64,000 bases of DNA from positions 62,001 through 126,000 of the forward strand of contig CAWKCP010000009.1 of assembly GCA_963848115.1 (NCBI GenBank), in the 5' to 3' direction. Positions within the stretch are counted from its first letter, which is position 1, and every line of letters begins with the position of its first letter. The notes under the pieces are model-generated. The model ran no database searches. It was not told where the DNA came from and was given only the letters and a program-made list of their open reading frames with translations. The DNA comes from JAWKOK01 sp963848115 (lineage in GTDB: Bacteria > Chloroflexota > Anaerolineae > Caldilineales > Caldilineaceae). Positions 1-10,925 of the stretch are shown here, piece by piece. A program made the translations under genes and the position numbers.

Positions 1-1
1 C

Positions 2-730
2 CCGATCGTCTGCGTACCGGCTACCATCAACAACAATTTGCCTGGGGCCGACTTCAGCATCGGGTCTGATACGGCCATCAACAGCATCACCGAAGTTGTC
101 GATAAGATCAAGCAATCAGCCGTTGCCTCCAATCGCTGCTTCGTTGTCGAAGTGATGGGACGATATTGCGGCTACCTGGCATTGATGAGCGCCATCGCCA
201 CCGGTGCGGAACGCACATACATACACGAAGAAGGCGTCACCCTGAAGGACCTTCAGAAAGATATCGAATATCTGAATGACGGCTTCCGACACGGCAAGCG
301 CGTCGGTCTGATGATTCGCAACGAGGACGCCAACCAGCTGTATGACACACAGTTCCTAGCGGCACTCTTCGAAGAGGAGGGCGGGGATCTTTTCGATGTA
401 CGCATGGCCGTTCTTGGCCACCTGCAACAGGGCGGCGACCCAACACCCTACGACCGCATCGTGGCGACACACCTCACTTCAGAGGCCGTTGACTATCTGG
501 TTCACCAGTGTGGTGAAGATCTTGACGAGTCCAACGCTGCCTGCATCGGCATGCTGGATGACGTTCTGACGTTCACGCCGCTCTATGAGATCCAACGGAT
601 CTTTGATGAAGAATTCCAACGACCGAAGCAGCAATGGTGGATGAAGCTACGACCGTTGGCCCGCATGCTCTCGCAGCCCAGTCATGACTATGTTCAGGAC
701 GAAGTAGATGATGGGATAACGTATCAGTGA
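2..730 (+). CDS. 6-phosphofructokinase, eukaryote-type C-terminal half (5' truncated)
   Basis: Open from the window edge, so the true start lies upstream. The visible 242 residues match the phosphofructokinase fold, which phosphorylates fructose 6-phosphate in glycolysis. Where catalytic PFKs carry TIDND, this protein has TINNN, so both aspartates including the catalytic base are asparagine. The neighbouring segments (PGADFSIGSDTAIN, GRYCGYLA, LGHLQQGG followed by PYDR) resemble the C-terminal allosteric half of eukaryotic two-domain PFKs, as I remember them, more than bacterial PfkA. I infer a fused double-length enzyme whose catalytic N-terminal half is outside the window; a stand-alone inactive paralogue is the alternative. 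A second, differently typed PFK lies 210 bp downstream. Confidence 0.85.
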   Translation, partial: PIVCVPATINNNLPGADFSIGSDTAINSITEVVDKIKQSAVASNRCFVVEVMGRYCGYLALMSAIATGAERTYIHEEGVTLKDLQKDIEYLNDGFRHGKRVGLMIRNEDANQLYDTQFLAALFEEEGGDLFDVRMAVLGHLQQGGDPTPYDRIVATHLTSEAVDYLVHQCGEDLDESNAACIGMLDDVLTFTPLYEIQRIFDEEFQRPKQQWWMKLRPLARMLSQPSHDYVQDEVDDGITYQ

Positions 731-940
731 CAGTAGCGGATCACAGCAGCTAGTTTCTGGTCGAGGACCAGCGGCAATGATAGAATTGAATGTTGAAATG
801 AAGTACTGCTAATTTTGATCAGTGCAAATTGATCGTGAATGCCGGACGCTCTTGGGCACCGACAGCAAGCGGACTGGCAGATTGGTCCAATAGAAGCTCA
901 ACCCATTGCAATCGTTATTTTTAATCAAAGGAGTCAAACA

Positions 941-2107
941 ATGAAGATTGGTATTCTGACAGGCGGCGGTGATGTCCCTGGCCTGAATCCGACAATCAAG
1001 GCCGCTGTCTATCGCGCCATCGAGGACGGACACGAGATCGTCGGCATTCGACGCGGCTGGGCCGGCCTGCTCGAATTTGATCGCAACGACCCGGCCAGCG
1101 CAGAGAAGTATATTCTCTCGCTGGACAAGCAGGTCGTTCGCACCATTGACCGCACCGGCGGCACATTTCTGCACTCAAGCCGTACGAAACCCAGCCATGT
1201 CAAGCCGTCGGCCGTGCCGGACTTCCTGAAGGATGCCGACCACCTAGACGCCGAGGCCTCTGATGAGCGCCTGCGCGATTTCACGCCCCATGTGCTCTCT
1301 AACCTGGAGTATCTGGGCATCGATACGCTCATTCCCATCGGCGGCGATGACACCCTGAGCTATGGCGAACGACTGCATAGCGAAGGCTTCCCGGTGATTG
1401 CCATTCCCAAAACCATGGACAACGACGTATACGGCACTGACTACTGCATCGGTTTCAGCACGGCAGTCACCCGCAGCGTCCAGTTCATTCACCAACTGCG
1501 CACGAGCACAGGCTCCCATGAGCGCATCGCCGTGGTCGAGCTCTTCGGTCGCAACAGTGGTGAGACCAGCCTAATCAGCTCATATTTGGCCGGCGTTGAC
1601 CGTGCCCTCATCTCCGAGGTTCCGTTCGATGTTGAGAGGCTGGCCGAGTTAGTCATGCAGGACAAGAATGCCAACCCCAGCAACTACGCTATGGTGACGA
1701 TCAGCGAAGGCGCTCACATGATCGGCGGCCAGGTCGTTGAGTATGGTGAAGCAGATGCCTACGGCCACCGCAAATTGGGCGGCATCGGCACCATCACAGG
1801 TGAAGCCCTGAAGCGCATCACCGGCCAGAACATCATCAACCAGCAGGTCTCCTACTTGATGCGCTCAGGCGCTCCTGACGCCCTTGACCTGATGGTGGCC
1901 GTCAACTTTGCCAACATGGCCATGACCCTAATCAACAACAAGGCCAGCGGTCGCATGGTTGCCCTGCGCGACGGCACCTACACTCACATTCCCATGAGCA
2001 CTGTCACCAGCGGCATCAAGCGAGTCGACGTTGACGAACTATACGATTCGGCCAACTATTTGCCCAAGGTTCGCCACGTACTCGGCAAACCCATGTTCCT
2101 CTATTAA
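941..2107 (+). CDS. 6-phosphofructokinase, pyrophosphate-type active site
   Basis: A 388-residue PFK interconverting fructose 6-phosphate and fructose 1,6-bisphosphate. The ATG at 941 was chosen because AAAGGAG lies 7 bp upstream and the protein then opens with the phosphate loop MKIGILTGGGDVPGLN. The donor-specificity signature is GGDD (residues 134-137) plus PKTMDND (156-162). In this family Asp after GGD together with Lys before T-x-DND marks PPi use, while Gly at the first position marks ATP use. Catalytic Asp160 and Asp162 are present, unlike in the upstream PFK. It probably works with the aldolase 130 bp downstream in reversible glycolysis/gluconeogenesis. PPi use is predicted from two positions only. 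Confidence 0.9.
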   Translation: MKIGILTGGGDVPGLNPTIKAAVYRAIEDGHEIVGIRRGWAGLLEFDRNDPASAEKYILSLDKQVVRTIDRTGGTFLHSSRTKPSHVKPSAVPDFLKDADHLDAEASDERLRDFTPHVLSNLEYLGIDTLIPIGGDDTLSYGERLHSEGFPVIAIPKTMDNDVYGTDYCIGFSTAVTRSVQFIHQLRTSTGSHERIAVVELFGRNSGETSLISSYLAGVDRALISEVPFDVERLAELVMQDKNANPSNYAMVTISEGAHMIGGQVVEYGEADAYGHRKLGGIGTITGEALKRITGQNIINQQVSYLMRSGAPDALDLMVAVNFANMAMTLINNKASGRMVALRDGTYTHIPMSTVTSGIKRVDVDELYDSANYLPKVRHVLGKPMFLY

Positions 2108-2115
2108 AGAACTTC

Positions 2116-2199
2116 GGGAATGGGGAATGGTGAGCAGGGATTAGGGAAACGGGCTAGACTCCGATTCCCTAATTACCAATCACCGATCCCATTCCCCCT
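2116..2199. repeat. Intergenic G-rich/C-rich hairpin repeat (GGGGAATGG family)
   Basis: An imperfect inverted repeat between the PFK and aldolase genes. The left arm is built from GGGAATGGGGAATGG and GATTAGGGAA words; the right arm carries TTCCCTAAT and CCCATTCCCC. The same words form a longer perfect stem at 32434-32506, so this is a dispersed family rather than a simple terminator. Confidence 0.6.
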
Positions 2200-2237
2200 G
2201 AATATTAACGCTAGACCGGAAAAGGAGTACCTCCAAA

Positions 2238-3644
<1,407 letters not shown>

Positions 3645-3663
3645 GGTCAACGCGGCAGATTCC

Positions 3664-3709
3664 TGATCAAAATGGCCCCGGCGCTTCTGCGCTGGGGCCA
3701 TTTTGATCA
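3664..3709. terminator. Bidirectional intrinsic terminator
   Basis: Perfect 21-bp arms (3664-3684 and 3689-3709) with a TTCT loop, a GC-rich core and A-rich/T-rich ends. It separates the convergent aldolase (+) and CotH (-) genes and can serve both. Confidence 0.85.
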
Positions 3710-3722
3710 GGACAAGAGTCGG

Positions 3723-6321
3723 CTATTGCCCAGCGATAATCGGCAGGTAAATTTTGGGCGGTACATTTTGATCAGGACGCCAGTAGGAGATACGGTCGAT
3801 GAGATCTCCATTACGATCTCTGAGCAGCAGACTACCAAACTGGTCTGCAAACACCTCTCGATATCCGCCCTGCACAAATCTGTTCACACCAATATCCAGG
3901 TCTGCAGCAAGACTCCGGAAAGATGCAACATCCTTGGCAACAAAGAGATCCGAGCCTTCCGACAGCACAACGCCCGGCTGAAACGTGAACTCAACATCAC
4001 CACTTATCCTCCACCCGGAGATGTCGACAGCCACCGGCGAATCATTATGCAGCACAAAGTAGGCGCCTTCTGCCGCATCACCGACCGGAGGAAAAACCAC
4101 CTCGCTGATGTGGATGTCGGCCGACGGGCTCTGTGCTGGAGGGATAAGGCCGCCTTCGACGGCATGGATCCCGTAGAGGTAGGCGCGACGCGTCTCAATG
4201 TTTGCAGACTTCAGGGATAAAAGCGCCTCTGCTGAGGAAGCCGATGTCGCCCAGCCGCGCCTGATCCTGGGCTACATCGGCGGCCATTTGCATGGCTAAT
4301 TCATCAATGCGTGTCTCGAAATAACGCTGATCGACCGGTGTGGTGCTGGGCTGCAAGAACTGATCCATGAGTGTGCGCAATCGACGCACATACATCTCTT
4401 TGATCCGAGGTGTCGTCAACAGAGCGTCAATCAGATGATTCCATGCTCGATAATCAGACTCAACATAGACGGCGGGATAGGCCTGAGTGCCGTGCAGAGG
4501 GTGCGAGTTCTGCTCAGTTCCGTCGCCCAAAAACGCGAGATCCTTATCCCAGGCGATTAGCATCCACTCCCCTGTTCCACGCGTGTCTCGATAGAGATAA
4601 TGATTCTTGACTACGTGATCCCAATCCTCGATAATCACGTTAACCGCTAGATAATTGAGCACGGCGGGGATATTGACATTATCAAAAAGAAAAGCCTCTC
4701 GACGTTGGGCAGGCAGCTTCAGACCATCAATCAATGCCTGAAGATCGCTCTTATTTTCGTCGGTGCGTGTCTTCTTCTCGATATCGGTTGTGTCGCTGCC
4801 CAGATCATTTGAGTTATTCTTATAGAGAGCGCCCTCCGAATCCAGATTTTGTCGTTCGAGATAGCTTCGCTCAGGCTGTTCGACAAATGTCAACAGAGCA
4901 TAGAACTCGCCATTGCGACGTACCTGAATCGGTAGGGCAATCGAGTACGGAGATCCGGCGTCTCGAAATGTCTCCCAGGCCAAGATCTGGCGCACGTAGC
5001 TGGGATCAAAGGGACTTGCGTTGACGTTGAGTTCATCGACCTGGTATGAGGATAGCAGTGGTACGTGATAGCCATCGTTAAAGATAAATTTGAAGCTCTT
5101 TTTCTCCAGTAGTCGCGTAGAGGAGCCGCGGGGAAGCACGGCAACATTGTCATACAGCCTCCCGTCGAAAAAGACGGTCGCCCGAGTCCCACCGCCTGAC
5201 TCAGCAGCCTCAACATCTTGCGAAAACCAGTGAAGTATCGACAGGTTGCTGTATACGCTCGGATCCATGACCATTGTGCCCAAATACTCAGGGGAATGGA
5301 GCGCCGAAGGGAAAGATGGCCAGCGTGTCACATTGCCGTCCGCGCCGTTCGCCATAACATAGTAGCGAACCATGTCCCCAGCCTCATACGCTGAGGCTGG
5401 AATCTCTGTTCGGTATACCCAATACCCTTCAGAGGTGACATTGCTGCTCGTCATGGGCAAAACCACCTCGGGCCCGAACATGATTCGATAGACGAGAGAG
5501 ACCGAATCAACTTTGGCTACGCCCGCTGCTACCGTGGTGGTAACAACCAGAGCCTCATTCGCTAAGGGCTGTCTGGGTTCGTGCGATATGCCACCCAGCA
5601 CCCTTGGGCCAAGGTTTTCAGGAATATTGTTGTCTCCGCCAGGCGTCGCCTGGGAGAAATACCGTGCGATACCTGCAGAATCTATACCATATGAGATATC
5701 CGGGTACTGGACCGGATATGCCGGCGAGAAGTACGAAACGATCTCACCTTCAGGCCGAGCAATGGCCAGGAATTCACCATCTCGGCGCAGTTTGAAGTTT
5801 GTATGCAGTTCATGACCGGCTTTCGCCCGATCCTTGTCGGAAGCAAAGACAATGAGGTACCCTTTTGAGGGAAGCATGATCGGCGGAAATCGCCAGCGCT
5901 GCAGGTTATCGACCCGGTCAGTCAATATCCAACCATTCAGATCCACAGCCTGATCGCCTGTGTTGAAGATCTCTATCCAGTCGGAATGGTCACCATCTTC
6001 ATCACGCAACGAACTCTCATTGTCAGCCATGAATTCACTGATGATCACCTTAGAACTCAAGGGCACTGCAGTCTTCATCGGTGTGGGCATCGGTGTGGGC
6101 GAAGGGGTCGGTGTCGATGTGACGACAGGGACGGTTCCTCCGCTAACAACGGTGGGCACCGTTCCACTTGCGGATTGCCCATTACTGCGTGCGTACCCTA
6201 TCGCTACCGAACTGAAATAGTGCAACCCGGCAATGATAACGAGAAGGAGGACAGACACAGACAACCGAAACCGACGTCTGCGGACAAGTTGCGGTGTAGT
6301 AGCTTGGTGTGTAGGCAGCAC
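3723..6321 (-). CDS. Exported CotH-kinase/lamin-tail-domain protein (frameshifted)
   Basis: Reads as two open segments, 6321-4195 (708 aa) and a continuation ending at 3723 that stays open up to about 4199. Residues 16-45 form a basic-then-hydrophobic signal anchor, followed by a Thr/Pro linker (about 60-85), a lamin-tail domain (about 90-205: ISEFMADNESSLRD, DWIEIFN), a long middle region, and a CotH kinase-like domain (about 370-640: QPERSYLERQ, WDKDLAFL). After the shift the frame encodes IETRRAYLYG and a second lamin-tail domain ending LPIIAGQ. CotH enzymes are atypical secreted kinases; lamin-tail domains are extracellular adhesion modules. Dropping one A from the AAA run near 4201-4203 restores a 865-residue protein. 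Substrate unknown. Confidence 0.8.
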
Positions 6322-6636
6322 GTGGCATCTTCCAATTAGGCGCTCAATACGATCCGTAGAATCTATGCACTAGATAATTTATGCACTAGATGACGTGTCA
6401 GAGTTAAAACAGTTGCGGCGTTCTTTCCCGAGAGAAAAACTCAGGTTAAGGTCCGGGCGGGTACCAATGCAATGCTCACACATTTGTCACCGCTACGCAA
6501 GTCTTAAGGTACAGGGAAGGAAGGCCCACCATGTCCGCTGTAGAGAGCACCGAAATTGCTTCCAATGGTTTCGCCTGATTTTCATGTTCTCACTTCGATT
6601 TCACTCAAAACACATATCGCAATAGGTCCCCAGATC
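6322..6636. other. Divergent intergenic region, no gene seen
   Basis: Separates the divergent CotH (-) and glycerate kinase (+) genes. Apart from the 12-bp direct repeat I see no convincing gene. The short open frame at 6395-6625 has no recognisable domain or ribosome site. Confidence 0.5.
6364..6391. promoter_or_regulatory. Tandem 12-bp direct repeat upstream of the CotH gene
   Basis: TATGCACTAGAT occurs at 6364-6375 and again at 6380-6391, a 16-bp period, 43-70 bp upstream of the CotH start. It is a candidate operator or activator site. No cognate regulator is adjacent. Confidence 0.4.
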
Positions 6637-7992
6637 ATGAGATTTGAAAACTCGATCCTTCACAACAATCGTCAGTCGCGCCAACAGATCGTAACCGTAC
6701 TTGAGGCCGCCTTGGCTGCTGTCGACCCAACCACATGTGTCACTGCTGCGCTGCACATCAACGGTCAGACGATGCTGGTCGGCGACCGAAGGTACAATCT
6801 TGACGATCTCCAGCGCATCCTAGTCATCGGAGCAGGTAAAGCCGGCGCGCCTATGGCATCAGCTGTAGAAGCGGCGCTGGGCGACCGCGTCGATGGCGGT
6901 CTGGTCGTCGTCAAAACCGGCCACAGTGGGCCGACCCACCACATCAATATTGTGGAAGCCAGCCATCCGGTCCCGGATGAAGCCGGTGCGTCGGCAGGCA
7001 AGCGCGTGCTCGAACTCGCCGAGCAGGCCGGTCCCAGCGACATGGTGATTGCCTTGCTCTCCGGCGGCGGCTCAGCGTTGCTGGTGGCTCCTGCCGAGGG
7101 CATCACGCTTACTGACATGCAGGAGATGACAGGCGCAATGCTGGCGTGCGGCGCCACCATCAATGAGATCAACTGTTTGCGCAAGCATTGCAGCGCTGTC
7201 AAAGGCGGGCAGCTTGCTCGCGCTGCCTATCCGGCAGCCCTCGTCTCACTCGTATTGAGCGACGTCGTCGGCAGCCCCTTGGATGTGATCGCCAGCGGAC
7301 CGACCGTGCCAGATACCAGCACCTGGCAACAGGCATGGGCCATCGTCAAGCACCATGGTTTGGCCGAGAGACTGCCAGACCGAATCATGAAACGTCTGCA
7401 AGCGGGCGCAGCTGGCAAGATTGCCGATACACCGAAGCCTACCGATCCCGCCTTTGGGGGTGCAGAGACGGTGGTCGTCGGCGACAACCGAGTGGCAGCA
7501 CTGGCCGCGAGCCGCTGTGCCGAGCAACTTGGCTTCAACACATTGCTGCTCTCAACCTTTGTCGAGGGCGAAGCCGCGCAGGTCGCAAAACTAGCTGTTG
7601 CACTCGCCAAGGAGATCAAGGCAAGCGGTCACCCGGTCGCTCCACCTGCGTGCCTGATTCTGGGCGGCGAAACCACCGTCCAGCTTGGGGACAATCCCGG
7701 AATGGGTGGCCGCAACCAGGAACTGGCCCTGGCTGCAGCACTCGATCTCGACGGCGTCAGCGGCGTGACCATCGTTTCGCTGGCCACAGACGGCACAGAC
7801 GGTCCGACCGACAGCGCCGGCGGCATGGCAGACGGCGGCACGGTGGAACGTGGACGAGCGCTTGGTCTCGATGCCGCAGATCACCTGCACCGCCACAACG
7901 CCTATCCATTCCTAGAGGCGACCAACGATCTGTTGATCACAGGGCCGACGCAGACGAATGTGAACGATCTGATTTTTGTCTTTGTAGAATAG
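6637..7992 (+). CDS. Glycerate 2-kinase (DUF4147/MOFRL family)
   Basis: A 451-residue cytoplasmic enzyme of the GckA/TtuD type, which phosphorylates D-glycerate to 2-phosphoglycerate with ATP. Family marks are VIGAGKAG near residue 65, LSGGGSALL, KHCSAVKGGQLA and the C-terminal MOFRL domain with GGRNQELAL, LATDGTDGPTDSAGG and the ending TNVNDL. Start MRFENS at 6637 is preferred; an in-frame ATG at 6556 would add a 27-residue tail unlike the family, though neither has a strong ribosome site. Glycerate is an end product of several sugar-acid routes, so it could feed lower glycolysis from the MR/MLE cluster downstream on the other strand (inference). Confidence 0.92.
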   Translation: MRFENSILHNNRQSRQQIVTVLEAALAAVDPTTCVTAALHINGQTMLVGDRRYNLDDLQRILVIGAGKAGAPMASAVEAALGDRVDGGLVVVKTGHSGPTHHINIVEASHPVPDEAGASAGKRVLELAEQAGPSDMVIALLSGGGSALLVAPAEGITLTDMQEMTGAMLACGATINEINCLRKHCSAVKGGQLARAAYPAALVSLVLSDVVGSPLDVIASGPTVPDTSTWQQAWAIVKHHGLAERLPDRIMKRLQAGAAGKIADTPKPTDPAFGGAETVVVGDNRVAALAASRCAEQLGFNTLLLSTFVEGEAAQVAKLAVALAKEIKASGHPVAPPACLILGGETTVQLGDNPGMGGRNQELALAAALDLDGVSGVTIVSLATDGTDGPTDSAGGMADGGTVERGRALGLDAADHLHRHNAYPFLEATNDLLITGPTQTNVNDLIFVFVE

Positions 7993-8147
7993 AGAACGAT
8001 CGGTAACACACGGACAAAGGAAGCCACAGTATCGGCAACACTGTGATTTGCGGTACACCATCATTGGCCAAACTGAGGCATAATTTAATGGATTGCAGCA
8101 AACCTTGGCCGACGTCGTCGACCACAATTTTGGAAGGAAGGTTAATC

Positions 8148-8504
8148 ATGCCAAGCCTGACAGTCGAAGGATTCGGGACATTCGAAGTTGATGAAGGAAA
8201 ACGCCTCGTATTGGCACTGATCGACGATGCCGGGGTCGATCAGTTGCATGCCTGCGGCGGTAATTGCCGGTGCACGACATGTAGGGTCGAGTTCATTGAG
8301 GGCGAACCCGAGATGATGACTGAAGCCGAGAAGGCCAAGCTCGCTGACCGTGGATTGGAGGGCGTGCGCCTCTCCTGCCAGATCCCCGTCAACGCTGATA
8401 TGAGTGTGCGAGCCATCAGTCGGCTAGAGGGAAGCGGTCGCCCCGATCCCGGCTCACGTCCGGAGGAGACGATCCAGCCCGACCCTGTTTGGGTTCAGAA
8501 GTAG
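8148..8504 (+). CDS. [2Fe-2S] ferredoxin
   Basis: A 118-residue plant-type ferredoxin. Cluster ligands follow C-x5-C-x2-C in HACGGNCRCTTC, with the fourth cysteine in RLSCQIP; an extra cysteine sits inside the loop. The ATG at 8148 has a strong GGAAGGAAGG site 6 bp upstream; the in-frame extension to 8043 is ignored. The C-terminal 25 residues are Pro/Glu-rich and outside the fold. It is monocistronic: glycerate kinase ends 155 bp upstream and a long terminator follows. The electron partner is unknown. Confidence 0.9.
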   Translation: MPSLTVEGFGTFEVDEGKRLVLALIDDAGVDQLHACGGNCRCTTCRVEFIEGEPEMMTEAEKAKLADRGLEGVRLSCQIPVNADMSVRAISRLEGSGRPDPGSRPEETIQPDPVWVQK

Positions 8505-8526
8505 ATTGACAAACTCTGACCGACGA

Positions 8527-8585
8527 GCCACGCACAGACAAGCGGACCGCCTTCGGTGAAGGCGGTCCGCTTGTCTGTGCGTGGC
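8527..8585. terminator. Very long perfect hairpin terminator
   Basis: Arms 8527-8554 and 8558-8585 are perfectly complementary over 28 bp with a 3-base GGT loop. It lies between the convergent ferredoxin (+) and DUF362 (-) genes. There is no clear U-tract, so transcript-end protection is possible too. Confidence 0.75.
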
Positions 8586-8597
8586 AATCAAATGCCG

Positions 8598-9551
8598 CTA
8601 GGCCAAAAAGTGCTCTGCGTCCTCGCGTTGCCACTCTTTCTGGGTCTCAGTCGTCTCATGGGGTTTGAACGGATGGAGCATATCGGCAATGTCAGCGCCC
8701 ACCGTCTCGATCTGCGCCAGATCCGCGACGCCCAGGCCAAGACCGGCTGCATACTGAATGTGAGCAATGTCTTGAGGATCGAAGCCCATGGCTGCGGCCA
8801 TGACCGCATCAACTGCCAACGTATCCACGCCGGCCGCGGTAACGCCGAAGTCGACGCTCTCCTTGCCCGCGGGACCGTTGCCCTCCAGCCCGACCACACC
8901 GTCGATGATTGCGATATCCGGCATCAGGTGGCGAGCCATGCGCGCCATGTTGATATTGATCAGGCGAACCTCGTCGGGCAGATGGCGATCTTCATGCGTC
9001 CGGTAACCGTGAATATGGATGCGATCCTTCTTGCAGATGGATCCCATGATCATGTTCTTGAGCGCCAAGGTCACGATGCAGTTATCATGGGTCTTGGCGA
9101 TTGCCAGTGAGATCGTGCAGGGGCAGTCGAGCACTGAAATCGGCATCCGCACAGTGGCCGTCTCATCGCCCACCAAGTGAACCGTCTCCTCGCGCCATTC
9201 TTCTTCCTGGTTCAAGTCTACGAGCCGAATCGGCACATCGTATTCCTCATTCAAGGATCGATAGCCGAAGACCATGAAGGCCTCACCCGAAAATGCCTCG
9301 TTACCGCCCTCAGCGACGATGATCTGCTCCGGCGGATTCTCAACGCTCATCAAAAAGTCAATGACGCCGCGCACAGCGTCAACATGGGTAGAAGCAAGTT
9401 GATTGGTGCTGGTCAGGAAGTTGGGCTTGATTAGGACTTTGGAGGCGAGCTTCGGGACGAGATCGTCTCGAACGGCATCCAAAGCGTTGTAGGCATTGAT
9501 TCGGCGGCTGACGCCTTCGACAAGGGCGACTTTGGTCTTCAAAGCGGTCAT
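8598..9551 (-). CDS. DUF362 domain-containing protein
   Basis: A 317-residue cytoplasmic protein of the DUF362 family: VLIKPNFLTS near residue 40, VAEGGNEAFSG near 80, SLAIAKTHDNCIVTLALKN near 150-165 and DGVVGLEGNGP near 215. GAGGAAA precedes the ATG by 7 bp. No Cys-rich ferredoxin tail is present, unlike longer members. Biochemical role is not established for this branch. It is the last gene of the long minus-strand catabolic cluster, 82 bp after an MR/MLE enzyme. Confidence 0.8.
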   Translation of the reverse strand: MTALKTKVALVEGVSRRINAYNALDAVRDDLVPKLASKVLIKPNFLTSTNQLASTHVDAVRGVIDFLMSVENPPEQIIVAEGGNEAFSGEAFMVFGYRSLNEEYDVPIRLVDLNQEEEWREETVHLVGDETATVRMPISVLDCPCTISLAIAKTHDNCIVTLALKNMIMGSICKKDRIHIHGYRTHEDRHLPDEVRLININMARMARHLMPDIAIIDGVVGLEGNGPAGKESVDFGVTAAGVDTLAVDAVMAAAMGFDPQDIAHIQYAAGLGLGVADLAQIETVGADIADMLHPFKPHETTETQKEWQREDAEHFLA

Positions 9552-9633
9552 TGTGTATTTCCTCTAATTTAGCAATGTCTAAAATTACTTGGAACTGATC
9601 GTTGCCCATTATCAATGCAGGACATACACGTCG

Positions 9634-10782
9634 TCAATCCCCGATCATCTCCTCAATCAAATTTGTATCGATCTCGACGCCTAACCCCGGCTTCTGGGGT
9701 ACCCGCAAAAATCCTTCAGCATCGATTACAGGCGGGTCGGCGAAGATCGAGAAACCATGGCGATAGTCGCCGACCGGCGGATCGTGGAGAACCTCCAGAT
9801 AGGGCGAATGGGCCCATGAGGCGGTGAGGTGCAGGTGGGCAATCGTGCCCAGACCGCGGCCGCCGTGATGCGGTTCGACCAGCTTGCCGAACAGTTCGGC
9901 CAGCACGCCAACCTTGCGCAGCGCAGTGATACCGCCCAGCACCATGCTCTCGGGCTGCAGAACACCATAAACATTGTCCTGCGCCATCTGCCGAAGTTCG
10001 TGCAGGTAGGGGTTGTTCTCGCCGCCGGCCAGGGGCATGCCCACTTGGCTGTTGATGGTGGCCAACTCCTCAAAAGCATATCGCTGTAACGGCTCCTCGA
10101 ACCAGAAGCAGCCCAGCTGATCAAGCGCCTTGGCCGTCTCCAACGCACGCCGATAATCCCAGATCACACCCGGCTGCCAGGCGCCGCTGGACTGCGCCTG
10201 ATTGGCATCGACCATGATCTCCATGCGATGGCCCACGGCATCGCGCACGGCCTCAACCAACGCGATGTCCTCGGCCATGGTGGCGAAGTGAATGCGCAAC
10301 TTGATGGCCTGCCAGCCCTCGTCAGCCAGGCGCGTGGCCAGTTCGACGCGTTCTTCAAGCGTCGAAAGCAGTACCATGCTGGCATAGGCCGGCACCTTGT
10401 CGCGCCCGCCGCCCCAGAGTTTGTAGAGTGGCTGTCCGCACGCCTTGCCAATGACATCCCAGAGCGCGATATCAACGCCGGCCGCGCCACGGTACGGCAG
10501 ACCTGCAGCATAGTAGCGCAGTCTGTGCTGGTGCTGTTCGGTGTCAAAGGGATCCTCACCCACCAGCAGATCGCGCACAGTGGATACCATCTCCGGTGCG
10601 CAGCCTGGTCCAATGCCCATGATACCGGCGTCGGTCTCGATTTGGACAATGGAACCGCCCCCAACAGTGAAGGGCATTGCCCCGCCCACATCCCAAGCCG
10701 GCTCCAGGTCCCCGACATGTTCAATCGTCCTCAACTTGGCGAGACGGACATTTGTAATGCGAATCCGGCTGGATTCATTCAT
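9634..10782 (-). CDS. Mandelate racemase/muconate lactonizing enzyme family protein
   Basis: A 382-residue enolase-superfamily enzyme. The N-terminal capping domain (about 1-125) is followed by a barrel carrying the lysine strand AIKLRIHF, and the three metal ligands in VDANQ (Asp), FEEPL (Glu) and GGEN (Glu). A late His occurs in VEPHHGG. Members abstract a proton alpha to a carboxylate, usually dehydrating or epimerising sugar acids. The second base of the usual K-x-K is Arg here, so the acid/base chemistry may be one-sided. GGAG lies 9 bp before the ATG. It is in line with a second MR/MLE gene 143 bp upstream. Substrate unassigned. Confidence 0.88.
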   Translation of the reverse strand: MNESSRIRITNVRLAKLRTIEHVGDLEPAWDVGGAMPFTVGGGSIVQIETDAGIMGIGPGCAPEMVSTVRDLLVGEDPFDTEQHQHRLRYYAAGLPYRGAAGVDIALWDVIGKACGQPLYKLWGGGRDKVPAYASMVLLSTLEERVELATRLADEGWQAIKLRIHFATMAEDIALVEAVRDAVGHRMEIMVDANQAQSSGAWQPGVIWDYRRALETAKALDQLGCFWFEEPLQRYAFEELATINSQVGMPLAGGENNPYLHELRQMAQDNVYGVLQPESMVLGGITALRKVGVLAELFGKLVEPHHGGRGLGTIAHLHLTASWAHSPYLEVLHDPPVGDYRHGFSIFADPPVIDAEGFLRVPQKPGLGVEIDTNLIEEMIGD

Positions 10783-10925
10783 AGATGCGCTCCGAAATTT
10801 CAGGTCATTGCGGGTAGAAATGATGACTCACGAAGGGACATGAAGGAGCACAAAAAAAACTCGAAGAAAGCGACCTTTGGGTAAATTCGTGCTCCTCCAC
10901 AGATCACGATTTTCGTGAAGGCAGC

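Noticed and set aside
839..940. N-terminal extension of the PPi-type PFK
   Set aside because: Ribosome site and phosphate loop both place the start at 941.
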